Both the position numbers and the translations under genes were made by a program. From Gari tellinella (lineage: Eukaryota; Mollusca; Bivalvia; Cardiida; Psammobiidae): a DNA stretch of 64,000 nt. A model generated the notes under the pieces. It made no database searches and had not been told where the DNA came from. It saw only the letters and a list, made by a program, of their open reading frames with translations. The stretch is from contig OV277864.1 of the NCBI GenBank assembly GCA_922989275.2, positions 27,353,550 to 27,417,549 on the forward strand, written 5' to 3'. This document shows positions 22,301 to 36,000 of the stretch, one piece after another (the first letter of the stretch is position 1; each line of letters begins with the position of its first letter).

Positions 22301-22551
22301 TTAACCCATTACCTCATAGCCTGTTTCTAGTTTTGAAGACAGGTGACCACTTAAAGCAGGTTGAAAGTAAATCAGAATGTGCCTTCAGGCACATTCTGCT
22401 TTACTTTCAGCCTGCTTTACGCTACCATCTACTGGGATATAGAAAATATTTCTTACGGTACATTTTCATGCAGGCATAAAGTTGTTTTTTTTCTTCAATG
22501 GAGGAATAAATCAAAGGTGTTTAAAGGCATATTTAATGGGTAAAGGGTTAA
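22301..22551. mobile_element. MITE family A, copy 12
   Basis: Left TTAACCCATTACCTCATAGC; right TTAATGGGTAAAGGGTTAA. The hairpin tip is GTGCCTTCAGGCAC. Confidence 0.85.
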
Positions 22552-23503
22552 GACGACCTCTCTACAGACATGTGACTGCGTATTACAGAACACATATAAA
22601 AGAACAGAACATGACATAAGCAGGAAATTGCTAATGAAGTTTACTGTTATAATTCTGTCCTGCATTAAGGTACTTCGCATATGCGCGTAGTTTCCATACG
22701 ATTGTTATGAAAATTGTCATGAAGAATGATAATAGCCTAAGAAACAATGTGTGTCAATATAGGCAAAATTTATCGTGTGGTTTGTCTTTAAGGTCTTTTT
22801 TCTGACAAAAACCTAGAATTTTGATGATTTTATTTTTCTTAAAAATGAATAAAGCTAATGACTAAAATTCTCGCCCAATAAGTAGTCCACAACATTCATT
22901 ACAAGAAAAGCTAAAAACATTTTGAATAAAGGTGTTCAGAAAGATGTTATCAGCTATTTAAATTTTGCAAAATGCTAAAAAATTGAATTACAAAAAACTG
23001 ACTCATTCAATGTATATTTGTTTTCATTTTATTCAAATATATGGTTGATGAACTAGTCAGTCTGAAAAAATTAGAAAATATTACAGTCAGGATTTGTTGT
23101 AATAACATATTTTCTTATTAAAATGTGGGATAGTTGTTGTTTAGATACAGTTACCTACCTTAGAATTAAAACTTTGTCATTAAAATGCATTATTATTTAT
23201 TCATGGACTTGCATACAAGGTTTATTATATTGTTTGAACATAATTATAATGGACAATATCGATCTTGAAAAGGTTAGCATATAAGCTTCAAGGTGTGGCT
23301 TTATAGTTCGATCAAATCGTTTACATGTATACCGATTTAAGTGACTTGTAAGTCATTAAACTAAAACGTACAGGTAAGTGGACATATACTTGGACCGTAA
23401 ACATCACTAGTACTAATCAACGAAGACTAAACATAACATGTCTCTTGATTACTGCGTTATGGATTGACAAGTCAATAAATCGGACACTAAAACATTTTTT
23501 TTA
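22552..23503. other. AT-rich non-coding, no feature recognised
   Basis: Low-complexity AT-rich sequence lacking the hairpin MITEs common elsewhere. No gene signal. Confidence 0.4.
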
Positions 23504-23586
23504 GATCGGATGGGTCTCGAACCTATGACCTTTGGATTGCTAGTCAACCACTATAGTCAACCACTATACTAACTGCGCTATGAAGG
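23504..23586 (-). tRNA. tRNA-Ala(AGC)-like pseudogene or SINE head
   Basis: On the minus strand ATAGCGCAGTTAGTATAGTG is D-arm and A-box-like, CTAGCAA anticodon-loop-like (AGC), and ATAGGTTCGAGACC B-box-like. The block ACTATAGTGGTTG is partly duplicated in the D-arm region, and the anticodon stem is mismatched, so it is not a working tRNA gene. Confidence 0.45.
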
Positions 23587-23759
23587 ATTATACTAATTTA
23601 TATCAACATTTCCTTTATATAAATTTCCTAGTATAAACACGTACGAACAAATCTGTGTCGTCCAGACGCATATCCGCTCGCCCGCAAGACCGACTTCCGG
23701 TAGCGAAAGGCCTTAAGGTGCAACTTGTATTAGAGACTGCCAATCTTCTAAATGACAGC

Positions 23760-23999
23760 TTAAACCATTACTCCATAAATATGGCTTTAATCTATTCCTC
23801 CCCTGAACAAAGTAGTCTCACTTTATACTCATAAATATGAACCACAAATATCTTATATATCCTAGCAGATGATAGCTGAAAGTAGCATATGATGAAATAA
23901 AAGCAGAATGCGCTTTATGGCACAATCTGCTTTACTTTCAACCTGCTTTAAGTGGTCCCTATCTTTAAACTAGAAACAGGCTATGGGGTAATGGGTTAA
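23760..23999. mobile_element. MITE family A, copy 13
   Basis: Left TTAAACCATTACTCCATAAA; right CTATGGGGTAATGGGTTAA. One hairpin arm carries a small insertion (AGTAGCATATGATGAAA), so the pairing is imperfect. Confidence 0.8.
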
Positions 24000-25423
24000 G
24001 AAATGATTAACTGTAATACTGACAACAAACGTTATCAAAGATCAAATCGTTACCCTTTAGCCAAATAAGCTAATGGTAATGACCAATGCCATGGACACAA
24101 TATAATAATAAACAAATGCTCAAATATTAAATGATCCCAGTTACTGCAGGCATCTATGATAGGTACAGTATGCCTGAATCCTGCAAGCAACTGTCATCAA
24201 AACATAAACACAGATGAATAAGAAAGTTTATACATTTTCCAAAGGTCAAACATAAGTATGAATGTTTTACTTCCATGGCTGCAGTTACATGTAGATTGAC
24301 AGGTACATGTATAACACCAAAATAAATCTGGTTTTGAGTGAGTTGGGTTTATCATCCCACCAACAATATTTCAACTATATGGATACTATGACTACTTGAG
24401 ACAGATATAGTGCTTCCAATCTATAATAGCATGCCGTAGACACATGGCATGATACCACACCCAGTCACATTATAAAATGACAGTAGAGAGACCGGACGTA
24501 TTTAGCTTGAGATGAAAATTTGAGATATAAATTCAGAAACTTGACACCTGCGGGGAAATCAGAGATACAGAAATTCCAGTTTGTGTTGAATCCCCATTAG
24601 TCTCCTCTATCGATCAAGCATGGAGTATGCTGTTGTCACACAATTACTGTGCCACTGCAGCATGCCCAAGGACCACATGGGATAAACATGTAAGACTTCC
24701 TCTGGAAATCAGCATTAACTGGTGGCCAATATATGAGGCTGCACTGACATCTACAACTACATGTGACTGCTGAATGCAGAACAAAAGTCCTAGAGGAGCT
24801 TCCTGCATTACATTTGTTCTGCATTAAGCTGCAATCTGTCTTATACTGAATGGCCACATGTTTGACTGTAACATTTACTAATCAACTGTCAACTGAGCAT
24901 TAGTGTTTAAAGAATGGTGACTGACGTTTTCAGATATAAGCACACTACTTGTCCTTAATAAAACACAATTAACAAGGAAGAATAAGTACATGTACACAAT
25001 TAACTTCCTCAGTAGTATCAGTACATATTCATACATTGTCAGATATGAACATGTCACTGTGATCTACGCTTGTGGTTTTATACGAATCAATCTTTCATGA
25101 CATCTGTAGTACATGTATGCTTTATTTTTCATGATATTAGTAAGCTGCAGCTTCAGTACTCCAGTTTTGACTATTAAGGATTGTTTTGTATCATGCATAT
25201 CCAAATGACACACATGGTCTACACTGTTTGCATATGACCAGTATTCTCGTTAAATGTATACTGTTTGTAAATGACAAGTATACTAGTCCCTAGGGTTGAA
25301 TATTAAAGGTATATAAGTGTGGAAGTGGGTAGGACGTAATAGACATGTGGTGTTGGGAAAGCCTGGTCCAATAGAAGTAAACAAGGAGTGCTTGAAGAAC
25401 ACTGCCCAGACAGATCTGTTTTA
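24000..25423. other. Non-coding; one family M hairpin
   Basis: A hairpin at 24770-24830 (TGCAGAACAAAAG.. with tip CCTAGAGGAG) is the only structured element seen. No gene. Confidence 0.4.
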
Positions 25424-25628
25424 CAGTAGAACACCTCTATTACGGCCACTAAAAAGAAGGCTAATTGTCTGTATAAAAGACAGGTGACAGCTTAAAGCAA
25501 TGTGAAAGTGAAACAGAAAGCTCCTGTAGGAGCTTTATGTTTCACTTTCACATTGCTTTAAGCAGTCACCTGTCTTAAACGACTAAAATTTGACACAATA
25601 TAGTGTTAGTAATAGAGAGGTTCTACTG
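25424..25628. mobile_element. MITE family B, copy 4
   Basis: Left CAGTAGAACACCTCTATTAC after TA; right AGAGAGGTTCTACTG before TA. The near-perfect hairpin has tip GCTCCTGTAGGAGC. Confidence 0.8.
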
Positions 25629-25959
25629 TATTCATGAAATATGAGCTTTACATTGACACTACAAGACTGAAGCCTTATAACTATTGCAGTGTACATAGAG
25701 ACTAGAGTACATAAATATGAATACTATCAAACAAAAACATTGGTCTTCTTCAAAACAACATGAAGTTGCAGACATATAAAGGAGGTCACTAAAACCAAGA
25801 TAAAAATAATGTAGAGAGTTACTATGTAAGGCTTTCTACAATACTTTTATCTTGCAATAGATAGTAATCAGTCTTATTTGATGATAACTGTACACAGGTT
25901 TTGCTAATGCTCAACTGTTAAAGTTCAACTGTTATAGTCAGACTAACTTTGACTGTTTC
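25629..25959. other. Non-coding; weak family M hairpin
   Basis: A degraded hairpin at about 25795-25860 (AAGATAAAAATAATG.. and partial complement). Nothing else recognised. Confidence 0.35.
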
Positions 25960-26219
25960 CTAAACCCTTTCCCCCATAGAAGCGACTTTTAGCGTACCGG
26001 TATTTGATTTATTCCTCCGCTGAAGAAAACAATTCCAGTTTATACCCTCATGAACAATTACCATAACAAATGGTTTTATATAGCCTAGCAGATGGTAGTT
26101 TAAAGCAGGCTGAAAGTAAAGCAGAATGTGCCTTTAGGCACATTCTGCTTTTCTTTCAACCTGCTTTAAGTGATCACCTATCTTTAATGCTATAAACAGG
26201 CTATGCGGTCAAGGGTGAA
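25960..26219. mobile_element. MITE family A, copy 14
   Basis: Left TAAACCCTTTCCCCCATAG; right CTATGCGGTCAAGGGTGAA. The hairpin tip is GTGCCTTTAGGCAC. Confidence 0.8.
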
Positions 26220-26562
26220 CTTAGCATTGTTGATGGTTGCATTCATCAGGTATAGGTTTCATCAGGGATATGCTTATTAAGTCTCTATCACATAATAACA
26301 TTAATGTGAAAACAAAATATGGCCAATCTTACAGAACTTGTGTAGTCAGATAAACACGCCTAAACCCCTATGATCCCCTGTCAAACATCTGGTCTTTGAT
26401 CTAGAGGCATACACTTGTGTTCTTAAACATCCATCTATACACTTGCATCATAAAGTGACAAATTTATGAGGTTTTGTAGATTTTAAAGAAGAAATACTGC
26501 AAATGGCGTAACAGATGGTGTAAGTCTCTTATACAATGTCTGTTGAAACTAAAAATTTTAAC

Positions 26563-26812
26563 TTAACCCTTTCCCCCATAGAAGCGACTTTTAGTGTATT
26601 TAATTTATTCTTCCGCTGAAGAAAATAGTTCCAGTTTATAACTTCATGAAAAATAACCATAAATATTTTTATATAGCCTAGCAGATTTTAGCTTAAAGCA
26701 GGCTGAAAGTAAAGCAGAATGTGCCTTAGGGCACATTCTGCTTTCCTTTCAACCTGCTTTAAGTTGTCACCTGTTTTTAAAACTAGAAACAGGCTATGAG
26801 GAAAAGGGTTAA
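26563..26812. mobile_element. MITE family A, copy 15, just 3' of the BTBD1/2 gene
   Basis: Left TTAACCCTTTCCCCCATAG; right TATGAGGAAAAGGGTTAA. Hairpin tip GTGCCTTAGGGCAC. It lies about 100 bp beyond the stop at 26912. On the minus strand it contains the first AATAAA after that stop (26609-26604), so it may lie in the 3' UTR, as at FKRP. Confidence 0.8.
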
Positions 26813-26911
26813 ACTAAAACATTTTAACTTAAAGCATATGAACTACATATATATCCAGATGTGTCCAAGGCAGCTGTCATCTACTTGAAATATGGTAAGG
26901 AAGTGATGTGT

Positions 26912-27070
26912 CTATGTGTAGAAAATAATTTCTGGCACTTGTCCGTCCTCCACTGAAGTTCCATTGTTATTGCCAGCAGCATAATGAAACTGGAAAGTAA
27001 CTTTACCACCTGACACTGACTCATGTGTAACCTTCCTCAGCCCCTTGGATCCATAGTATGAATCTGGCCC
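26912..27070 (-). CDS. BTBD2: BTBD1/2 coding exon 5 (last)
   Basis: The acceptor TTTATTTAG ends at 27071. The exon codes 52 residues, from [13 protein letters not shown] through [14 protein letters not shown] to the C-terminus PEIIFYT, then TAG at 26914-26912. This closely matches the C-terminus of vertebrate BTBD1/2 PHR domains. Confidence 0.92.
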   Translation of the reverse strand, partial: GPDSYYGSKGLRKVTHESVSGGKVTFQFHYAAGNNNGTSVEDGQVPEIIFYT

Positions 27071-30000
27071 CTAAATAAAATAAATCAGCACATGTTTTAA
27101 AACATATATAACATATACGTTTCTAACAACTTAAATGTACTCACTGATGGTAAGAAACACCTATGACAGCTTCAAGCAAGATGAATACACAGTTGAAAGC
27201 TCCATTTGAATCTCTCAATTTATTACATACAGAGATAAGTAATCATTATTTAACAATTAAAATTGTTACTGGTTTTGAACCTCTGAGAAAAATACAACAC
27301 AAACTTTACAATTCAACACTATTTACAATGATTTTTTTTCCTTCTTAAAAATACAACAACATTGTTTCATTTATAACTCTCCAATAGTTTTATTGCAATG
27401 AAATTCTATTTTGTGTTTATTCAATGCAGAAGCATGCATAATAATCTCTAACGACAGGCTGCTGCTTAATGCACAACAGACCTAACAGAGATAAAGATAA
27501 GATAATATTTATTTTGAGTTGGCCAGACATGTACAAATAACATAAGCTCTGATGAGCTTTTTTAACAACCTTAACGCTCTTATAACTGACTAGAGCTTTT
27601 TACAGAACTAGAAGAGAAAAACATCCTACAGGAGCTTTCTGCATAAACTACCAGTTGTCATAACCCATTACCCCATTTATTTTATGCCTCTGATTTTTTC
27701 CTACACACAAGAAAGTGGGTAAAATTCATGCATATTCAACATAAGAAACATATTCTATAGCAGATTGAAGCTTAAAGCAGTCTGAAAGTAAAGCAGAATG
27801 CACCTTAAGTCGCATTTTGCTTAAATTTCAACCTGCTTCAAGTGGTCACCAATCTGCAATACTAGAAACAGGCTATGGGGTAATGGGTTAGAGGATACAT
27901 TATGAATACTCTTCTGATTGTTGGCTGAACACAGTTTTACAATTAAGCCAAACTTCACTGTCACACAACTTACCTTGAGCGTAGAACATGCTGTGTAGCT
28001 TACATTTGGTAGAATTTCTACTGGTTCTTTGAACATAACACGAAAAGTGGAGTTGGATCCATCACACTGGAAGCTAGTGTCATTCACACCAATTATCTTA
28101 CCATTGTCACTCTGTAAGATCTGAAATGTCAAAACAATAACATGTAACATGGTGAGAAATATATTCAACCAGACCGGGACTCGAACCTGAGACTACTCGC
28201 TCACAGGGAGAGTGCTCTAAAGACAGAGCTACCAGACCGTTTACACAAATCTCTCTCCATTTGACTATAAACCTCAACCTGGCTATATACATTGTAAGGC
28301 TTTCCTCAATACAGTCAAACGTGCTTAACCCTTTGAACCCTAATCCCGCATATTGGCGTCCTTTGCAAAAGGTGTACATGTGAATAGTACACTTGTCCTA
28401 TGCAAACAGTGAAGACCCAGATCAGAGGGCTCCTAGGAGCCCTCTGATCAGGGTCTTCACTGTTTATCATAATGCAAAATATTGACAAAAACAACCCTTA
28501 AAACTCAGAAATGGACTAGACTTCAATGTTAACTGGATTTGTCCATTTTAAGTTTCAGGGAGGAAAGACTTAACACATTACTACCACAATTACGCCTTTT
28601 CACCCCTTTACTTTATTTTGCCACTGAAGAAAATAATTCCACTTTATACAGTCATGAATGCGTACCTTAAGAAATATTTTCTATATCCCAGCTTAAAGAA
28701 GGTTGAAAGTAAAGCAGAATGTGCCTTAAGGCACATTTTGCTTTACTTTCAACCTGCTTTGAGTGGTCACCTATCTTTAATACTAGAAAAAGGTTATGGG
28801 GTAATGGGTTAACTCATTTTTTCTCCACATTTCTACATTTGGATTTCATTATTCTGACCTCGCTTAAGTCAAACATATCCTTATTTCAAAGTTAAAACGT
28901 GGCTTAGCCACGTTTTAACCTTGAAATAAGGATATCTATTCGACTTCAGAAAGTATTTCTTATAGTGCATATTCATGACTGTTTAAATTGAAATTATTTC
29001 CTTCAGTGGAGGAATAAATTAAAGGTTTTAAAGAGGCATATTCATGGAGAAAAAATTCTTAGCAGACTAGAAATTTGAAGCAGATGATATTCGTTCAACA
29101 TTGAAAGAGTTACGTCTTCATAATATCTGAACACAGAGATCCCCTTATCATTAAGCCACTGTGGATGTACTGAGAAAAAAAACACCTTTTCTGACATTTT
29201 GAAGTTGCAGACAGAGAAGAAAAAAAAATTGTTCTCAATGGAAAGTTTAATTAGAACCTGATTTGATTGACTACAGCTGACTTAAATTCTCATTAGTAAG
29301 TCTTAACTTAATGTAACTTATGGCAAAATGCCAAACAAACTGATTACTGAAGCTTTGATATAATGCACAATGCTATTTTATGCTACCATTACTGCAAATT
29401 AAATGTTTAGGTAACAGATCACTTAACTGTTCCTCCTGCATAAACAATATAGGATGTCTCTATGCTACCCTGGTAAATACACTCAAATAATGACCCCCTG
29501 GTTGTGAATAGTTTAAAGTGTGGCAGTTTAACCCATTACCCCATAGCCTGTTTCTAGCTTTGAAGACATGTGGCAACTTAAAGCAGATTGAAAGTAAAGT
29601 CGAATGCGCCTTGAGGCGCATTCTGCTTTACTTTCAGACTGCTTTAAGCTACTATCTCCTAGAATATAGAAAGCGCTTCTTAGGATGCAAATTTATGACA
29701 GTTATGTGTATAAAGTGGAACTAATTACCTTAGTAAAGGAATAAATTAAAGGCGAAAAAGGCGAATTTATGGGGTAATGGGTTAAAGCAAGATGAAAGAA
29801 ACACTGGGAGCTACTATACAAGTTTTCTGCTATACTTTCATCTTGTTTTAAGTATCCATCTTCCTGAATCACAGAAGTGCAAAATATGCTACATCAGTTT
29901 GATATACAGTTGGACTTAGATACCTCGAACTTACTTACCTCAAACAATCCCATTTCAACACATGAATTACATTATTTCATGGGTCAGTTAAGTCAAACAT

Positions 30001-33000
30001 ACCTGTATTTCAAAGTTAAAATGTGGCTTAGCAACATTTTTACTTTGAAATATGGGTATGTTCGACTTAACAAAGTTAAAGATATCGAAGTTTGACTGTA
30101 CATGTTGGTGATTTGCTCTGATGGCTTCTGAGGATATGCTAAAGAGATCCTGATCAAATGAACAGTTATTCAGTATCATATCTAGGGATGTGCAATAAAA
30201 CCGGTTTTCCAATATATTGCAATACGTTCTGAAAACAATACGTACCGGTACCGTTGATCGAAAGACCGGTTTTTTCCTCTGTGATAAATTGATTAAATTC
30301 TCTTTGTTTCACAACTAAAAATATTCACAATTTTGTTTTGTTCAAACTAAATAAGCAGCTTGCAGGGCAGAAGGATTTCCCACGTGTTGTTTTTTAGCAC
30401 AGGGCATGGTATATTATCAATGAATCGCTGCCTATACTCAATGTGCATACCAGATTTAATATCTTTATCAAAGATGATACAAGTTTACATATCCTAATGA
30501 AAGACATTACATTGTATCAAATACTGACATTGTCGGTCATTTTAGAAAAGTTTCTTCATTAAAAAAATATGATTAGAACTTTGTCTGATACTATCAACTG
30601 GCACCTTTATATACCATACCCTGTCAGTTACCATCATGGTGGACAATTTGGTTATGAAAATCCCGAAAGGAATGTCTTGGAGCATTTCAGAATTGAAAAT
30701 ACAACAACGCACACTATACAAAATCATTACAAACATAGCAATTTGTCTTAAATGTAACATAGTTGTTAAGATACAAAGTGGTTCAACTAATTTGTCTGCG
30801 GATATTCACCCCAGATCCATATCTTAAGTTCACTCTAATGACATGCAATATATTGCAATATGTATTGCAATACAGTGATGGAGTATCGCAATATATTGCA
30901 ATACAAAATTTCTGGCAATACCCATCCCTATTCATATCTGAACCCAAACTGATTGCAAGCCAAGTCTGTTGGGATAAGAGTTAAGTCTTCTGTTACAATA
31001 TGTTAATGTAGTATTCAGTGAATTTGGGGTTAAAGGCCAATGAATTCCATTATTTCCTGCTGTCAAGTCAATATATCTTGTACATGTACATGTGTATGCC
31101 TGTATATTTTGCATCCACTATCTAAAACCTTTCCGTCGAAAGACGCCTTTTCTTACTCATCTTAAACACCATATTAATAGTGTTCAATACAAGTGGAAGC
31201 AAAAGCAAGATGAGAGTAAAGCAGAAAGTTCCAATAGGAGCTTTCTGCTTTCTTTTAATCTTGCTTTATGCAGTAAAGCTTTAACCACAGTTTGTTAAAG
31301 ATGGTTTGTTCTTTGGACTATGGTGGAAATTAAGGGTTGACCTTAATGTTAAGCTACCACATGTTTTGTATCAAAATTGTGGTCAGCAATATTTTCATTT
31401 GTAATTTTTCAAAACAAATGTTAAACAGATCCTTACCAATATCCAAACTGCTTGCACATACCACTTCAGCCACTTTTAGCATTCCTTAACAATAAAGCTC
31501 TTTTGAGTCAATTGAAAAGGACCTTAATAATCAGTGAAGGCCACCAACATTCAAATAAACCAGAGATGTGGCTGTGTCTCTGAGACATATACTTATGATG
31601 CCTCCTACATGCAAAAAACTACTAAGTTCAACCAGTAATAAGTCTTTGAAAAGTTGAAGAATGTCACAATCCTGACAATATGCACATCTATGGTATGTGA
31701 AAACTTCCTACAAATTTATAAGTTTCTAGCTTACAAACTGTAGAAAAATTTAGATGAATAAAGAATGGGCAAAACAAAAGACAGACAGGTAAAGTCCCTC
31801 CCATGCCTGCCCCCTCCAGACTCATCATCCGAGACACAACAAAAAGTTGCCATCTGTTTATATGTTAACCCTTTCCTCCATAGAAGAGCCTTTTAGTACA
31901 TGTAATTTATTCCTACACCAAAGTAAATAGTTCAAATTTATACAGGACGTCATAAACATGTACCATAAGAAATATGTTCTATATCCTAGCAGATGGTTGC
32001 TTAAAGCATGCTGAAAGTAAAGCAGAATGTGCCTTAAGGCACATTCTGCTTTACTTTCAGTCTGCTTTAAGTAGTACCCTATCTTCAATAATGGAAACAG
32101 GCTGTGGAGTAAAGGGTTGAAGGAAGAGTAATGGAGTAAGCCAGTGTGTGAGTGGGTGACACTTACCTGTATGTTGACAGAATACTCAGTTGGCCCATGA
32201 ATACTTCCATACAGTCCAAACCCAACTACAAATATCCTCCTGTTTACCATAAACCTACATACAAAAATAAATGAAAACATTTAACTCATGTAGGAAATAA
32301 CAATATTTCCTTCACGATCATAATTAACAACACTAGAAACTAGTATTGTGCGATTCCTGCAAAGGCATAAACACTGATTGAATGTTTAACCATTACCCCA
32401 TAAATACGTCTTTATACGCCTTTAATGTATTCTTGAAATGAAGGAAATAGTTCCACTTTATACATTTATGAATAAGCATCATTAGAAATACCTTCTATAT
32501 CCTAAGAGTTGGTAGCTTAAAGCAGGCTGAAAGTGAAGCAGAATGCACCTTTGGGCTCTGTGTGCTTGCTGCAACCCATGTAAGGTGAATGTATGTCAAT
32601 ATGAACTGTTATTGACTTGTTACACATTGGTATTGAATAAAAGTTAACCTACCCCCTACAGAAACACATATTGACACCTTTACTTATTCCTCATAGACAG
32701 TTCCAGTTTCCAAATAAGGCTAGTCCACTTTAACACAATAATTTAATTGATTTTAACAATTCATTGCAGAATGACAAACAGTGCAGAGTCTGCAGACCCT
32801 GATAAGAGGGCTCCTGTATCTACACTATTTGCATAAGACAAGTGTACTCTCCACAGGTACACTCGTTGTAAATGACAAGTAAACTCACTGCTAGGGTTGA
32901 ATGTTTAAACTCTGAGACTGATACCACAATGACATAAAGAGCATTCATAAGCTCTTTCTATACTTTATAGTTATACAGGTATTAAGCTAGAATTGTTGCA

Positions 33001-36000
33001 TACATCATAGTTGTGACTAATGAGAGACCCTGAGTGTCTGTGACTAACTCTTTGCATGCTGGGTTATTTTTACATCTGCCAAAATTGTCGTCTGCAACTG
33101 TTCTAAAATAAGATTTTTCTAAATTTTTCTAAATTTCTTTTCAAAACAGGATCAGAGTGTCAAACAGATTGGATCCTGATGAGACGCCGTGTTAAGCGGC
33201 ATCTCATCTGGATCCGATTTGTTTGCAAAGGTCATCACTTTGGGGTATTCACTCCTGGCATGCAAAGAGTTAAGGTAGCTTTTTATGAAATAAATGGTAA
33301 AATAGTCGTTTTATACTTATTAACAAATCCTGATAGATAAAGGTATTTTCTACAAGTTATCAAATTCTCTCTTGCTTTCTCGGTCATTTTACCGGTAAAT
33401 CACGCATCAGAATCCCCGCTGGGTGCCTCAATTGCGTAGATTACATGACTAGATAGGTGGTTTATTCCGAAGCTGTCAAAGGTGATTTACGACTTTTACC
33501 GCATTAAAATCGTTATTTTTATATGATTGGCTTTGTTAATTTGGGGCGGAGTTTAACGAAATGGTTGATGATCAGCTGGGTCATGTTATTTGTTGAAAAA
33601 GAATGTCTTTGTTGAATACCGGGCGGCCACGCGAGCCTAATTGACACATCAGTCAGTTAATTGGAGTTTCCGGCATTATATAATTTGAAGCGAGCGGTAT
33701 TTTTGAACTCTCCTAACTTTCGCAGTTGGGGTTCGATTTTCATGCGGTTTGAAGCAGATGAAAGGGTATTATCTCCTCGAGGGAACAGAGTCTCAGAATT
33801 TTTATAAGTAGCTCCAGTGGTCCGTTATAAAGCGTTACGTAATAGTGGTTGACTTTAAACCGTAAAAAAACTTTGATGTTACATAACAAAGGTTTGAAGC
33901 GGTATTTCAAAAATCTGAGACACGGATCCCTAGATATGTTTATAAAGAGTATTTTGGGCAATTTTAATCATGTTACAAATACCGGTAAAGATGGCTTTGA
34001 TATCGTTGTTTGAAATTTTTTTTTAAATGTTCTTATAAAATCGTAAAAAATTAAAATATTTTTTGTAAATTGGCATATTCTGATGGGATGTGTACCATTT
34101 TCACCCCTCAGCTATAAAATTGGGGGGAAAATCATCAATCATGACAATATATTAGAAAAATCCGCTTGCAGTATCGATCATATACAGCTACATTAAACTT
34201 GATTCCACTAAGAGTTTCATACAAAGCATTCTTTACTTTTGCATGTGTTTATACACTGAATAACAAGTCATATAGAATATTAGCTTTATGGTGTATCTTT
34301 ATCATAATACTACGTAAATTGTAGTTTCCCAAGAAATCAATCAACGCCTGCTCCAAACAAGATCTTGGTAAATCTGACATGCTGGGCCTGTGTGAAATAG
34401 ACTGATGGAGAAGGATGATATAGACTTGATTGAGGAAGTTTAAACCACTTATTCATGTACAAGCCATTAATTCTGACAGTCCTTGTCTATCTCACAATAC
34501 AGTCAAATGTGTATGTATCAACCATCTGAGAAGCATGAATGTAAAATGATAGACAACTGACAGCTTAACCCATTTGCACTTAGTGGATTCTTCTATGCTT
34601 ATATATGTATATACAGTCAAACCTGTGTGAACGGTCACCTCCGAACAACAGCCACCTGTCAACAACAGCCAGTCTGAATTCCTCCAAACCAATTTCCCTC
34701 ATTAATTGACCTGTGAATAACAGCCACCTGTGGACCCTGGCCAGCAGCCACTAAAATTGGCCTTTTGTGACACCTTTTACCCCGAATAGCAGCCAGACTG
34801 TGAAAACTCACAGGTGTTGGCTGCCATTTGTTGTTAAAGGTGCACTTGATTACATAATTTGGAAGGAATTCTATGGTGTTAATGACAGCTAATATGCAAC
34901 CTACCAGTGTGTTGTAAAGAAGCCACAGTAGATTAACAAATTTCAAGGAAATGTTTATATTTTATCCAATTTATATTGAAGATGTTCATTGTTACATATG
35001 ATTTTGGTGATTGTTAATCACCTAATCCAAATTCAATATGTTATTTCATACTACTAATTTAGTTCTCAGTGATTTTGTTTCTACATATATGGCATTTTGA
35101 CAAATAGAAAATTGTGACATTATCAAGTCATTTACCTACATAACAGTTCAGCGATGTAAACAGACAACATTTCTGTGTTGATATATTCAATAAAAAATTA
35201 ATTGAAATCAATTTACTATATACAAAGATTTTGGGAAAACCTGATATGTAAAAATAAATTTGAAACAAGAGGGCCAGAATGGCCCTTGATCGCTCACCTG
35301 ACAATGGTGACACTAGGATGGGTCACGTGATTTCAGAAAAGAAGATTTGTAAAAGGTGACCCCAGGGCGGGGCCAATTTTGACCCCAGGGGCAAAATTTG
35401 AACAAATAAGATAGAGGACCTGTAAACGATGATATGTGCAAAATATCTTAACTCAGTGTACTATGGTTTCAGACAAGAAGATTTTTGAAGTTTTCATTGA
35501 AAAAATCTATTTTTAGCTCCGGTGACCCAGATATGCAACAGACCAGAACCAATTCATCCATATATGTGAAGGACCTCTAAAAGTTACATCATGCCAAATA
35601 TCAAAGCTCTGGTCATATTGGTTCCAGAGAAAAAGATGTTTGAACATTTCACTATATAACTCTATGTAAAACTGTGATCCCCGGGGCGGGGCCAATTTTG
35701 ACCCCAGGGACAAAAATTGAACAACTTTGATAGAGGATCTGTTGACGATGCTATGTGCAAAATATCTAAGCTAAGTGTACTATGGTTTCAGACAAGAAGA
35801 TTTTTTAAGTTCTCATGGAAAAAAAATCTATTTTTAGCTTCGGTGACCCAGATATGCAACGGACCGGAACCGATTCAACAACATAAGTCAAATACCTCTA
35901 GAAGTAATACCATGCTAAATATCAAAGCTCTGGCCATATTGGTTTCAGAGAAAAAGATGTTTGAACATTTCACTATATAACTCTATGTAAAACGTTGACC

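Noticed and set aside
32100..32280. 140-residue minus-strand frame as a separate gene
   Set aside because: It is BTBD1/2 exon 3 read through into the intron and a MITE.
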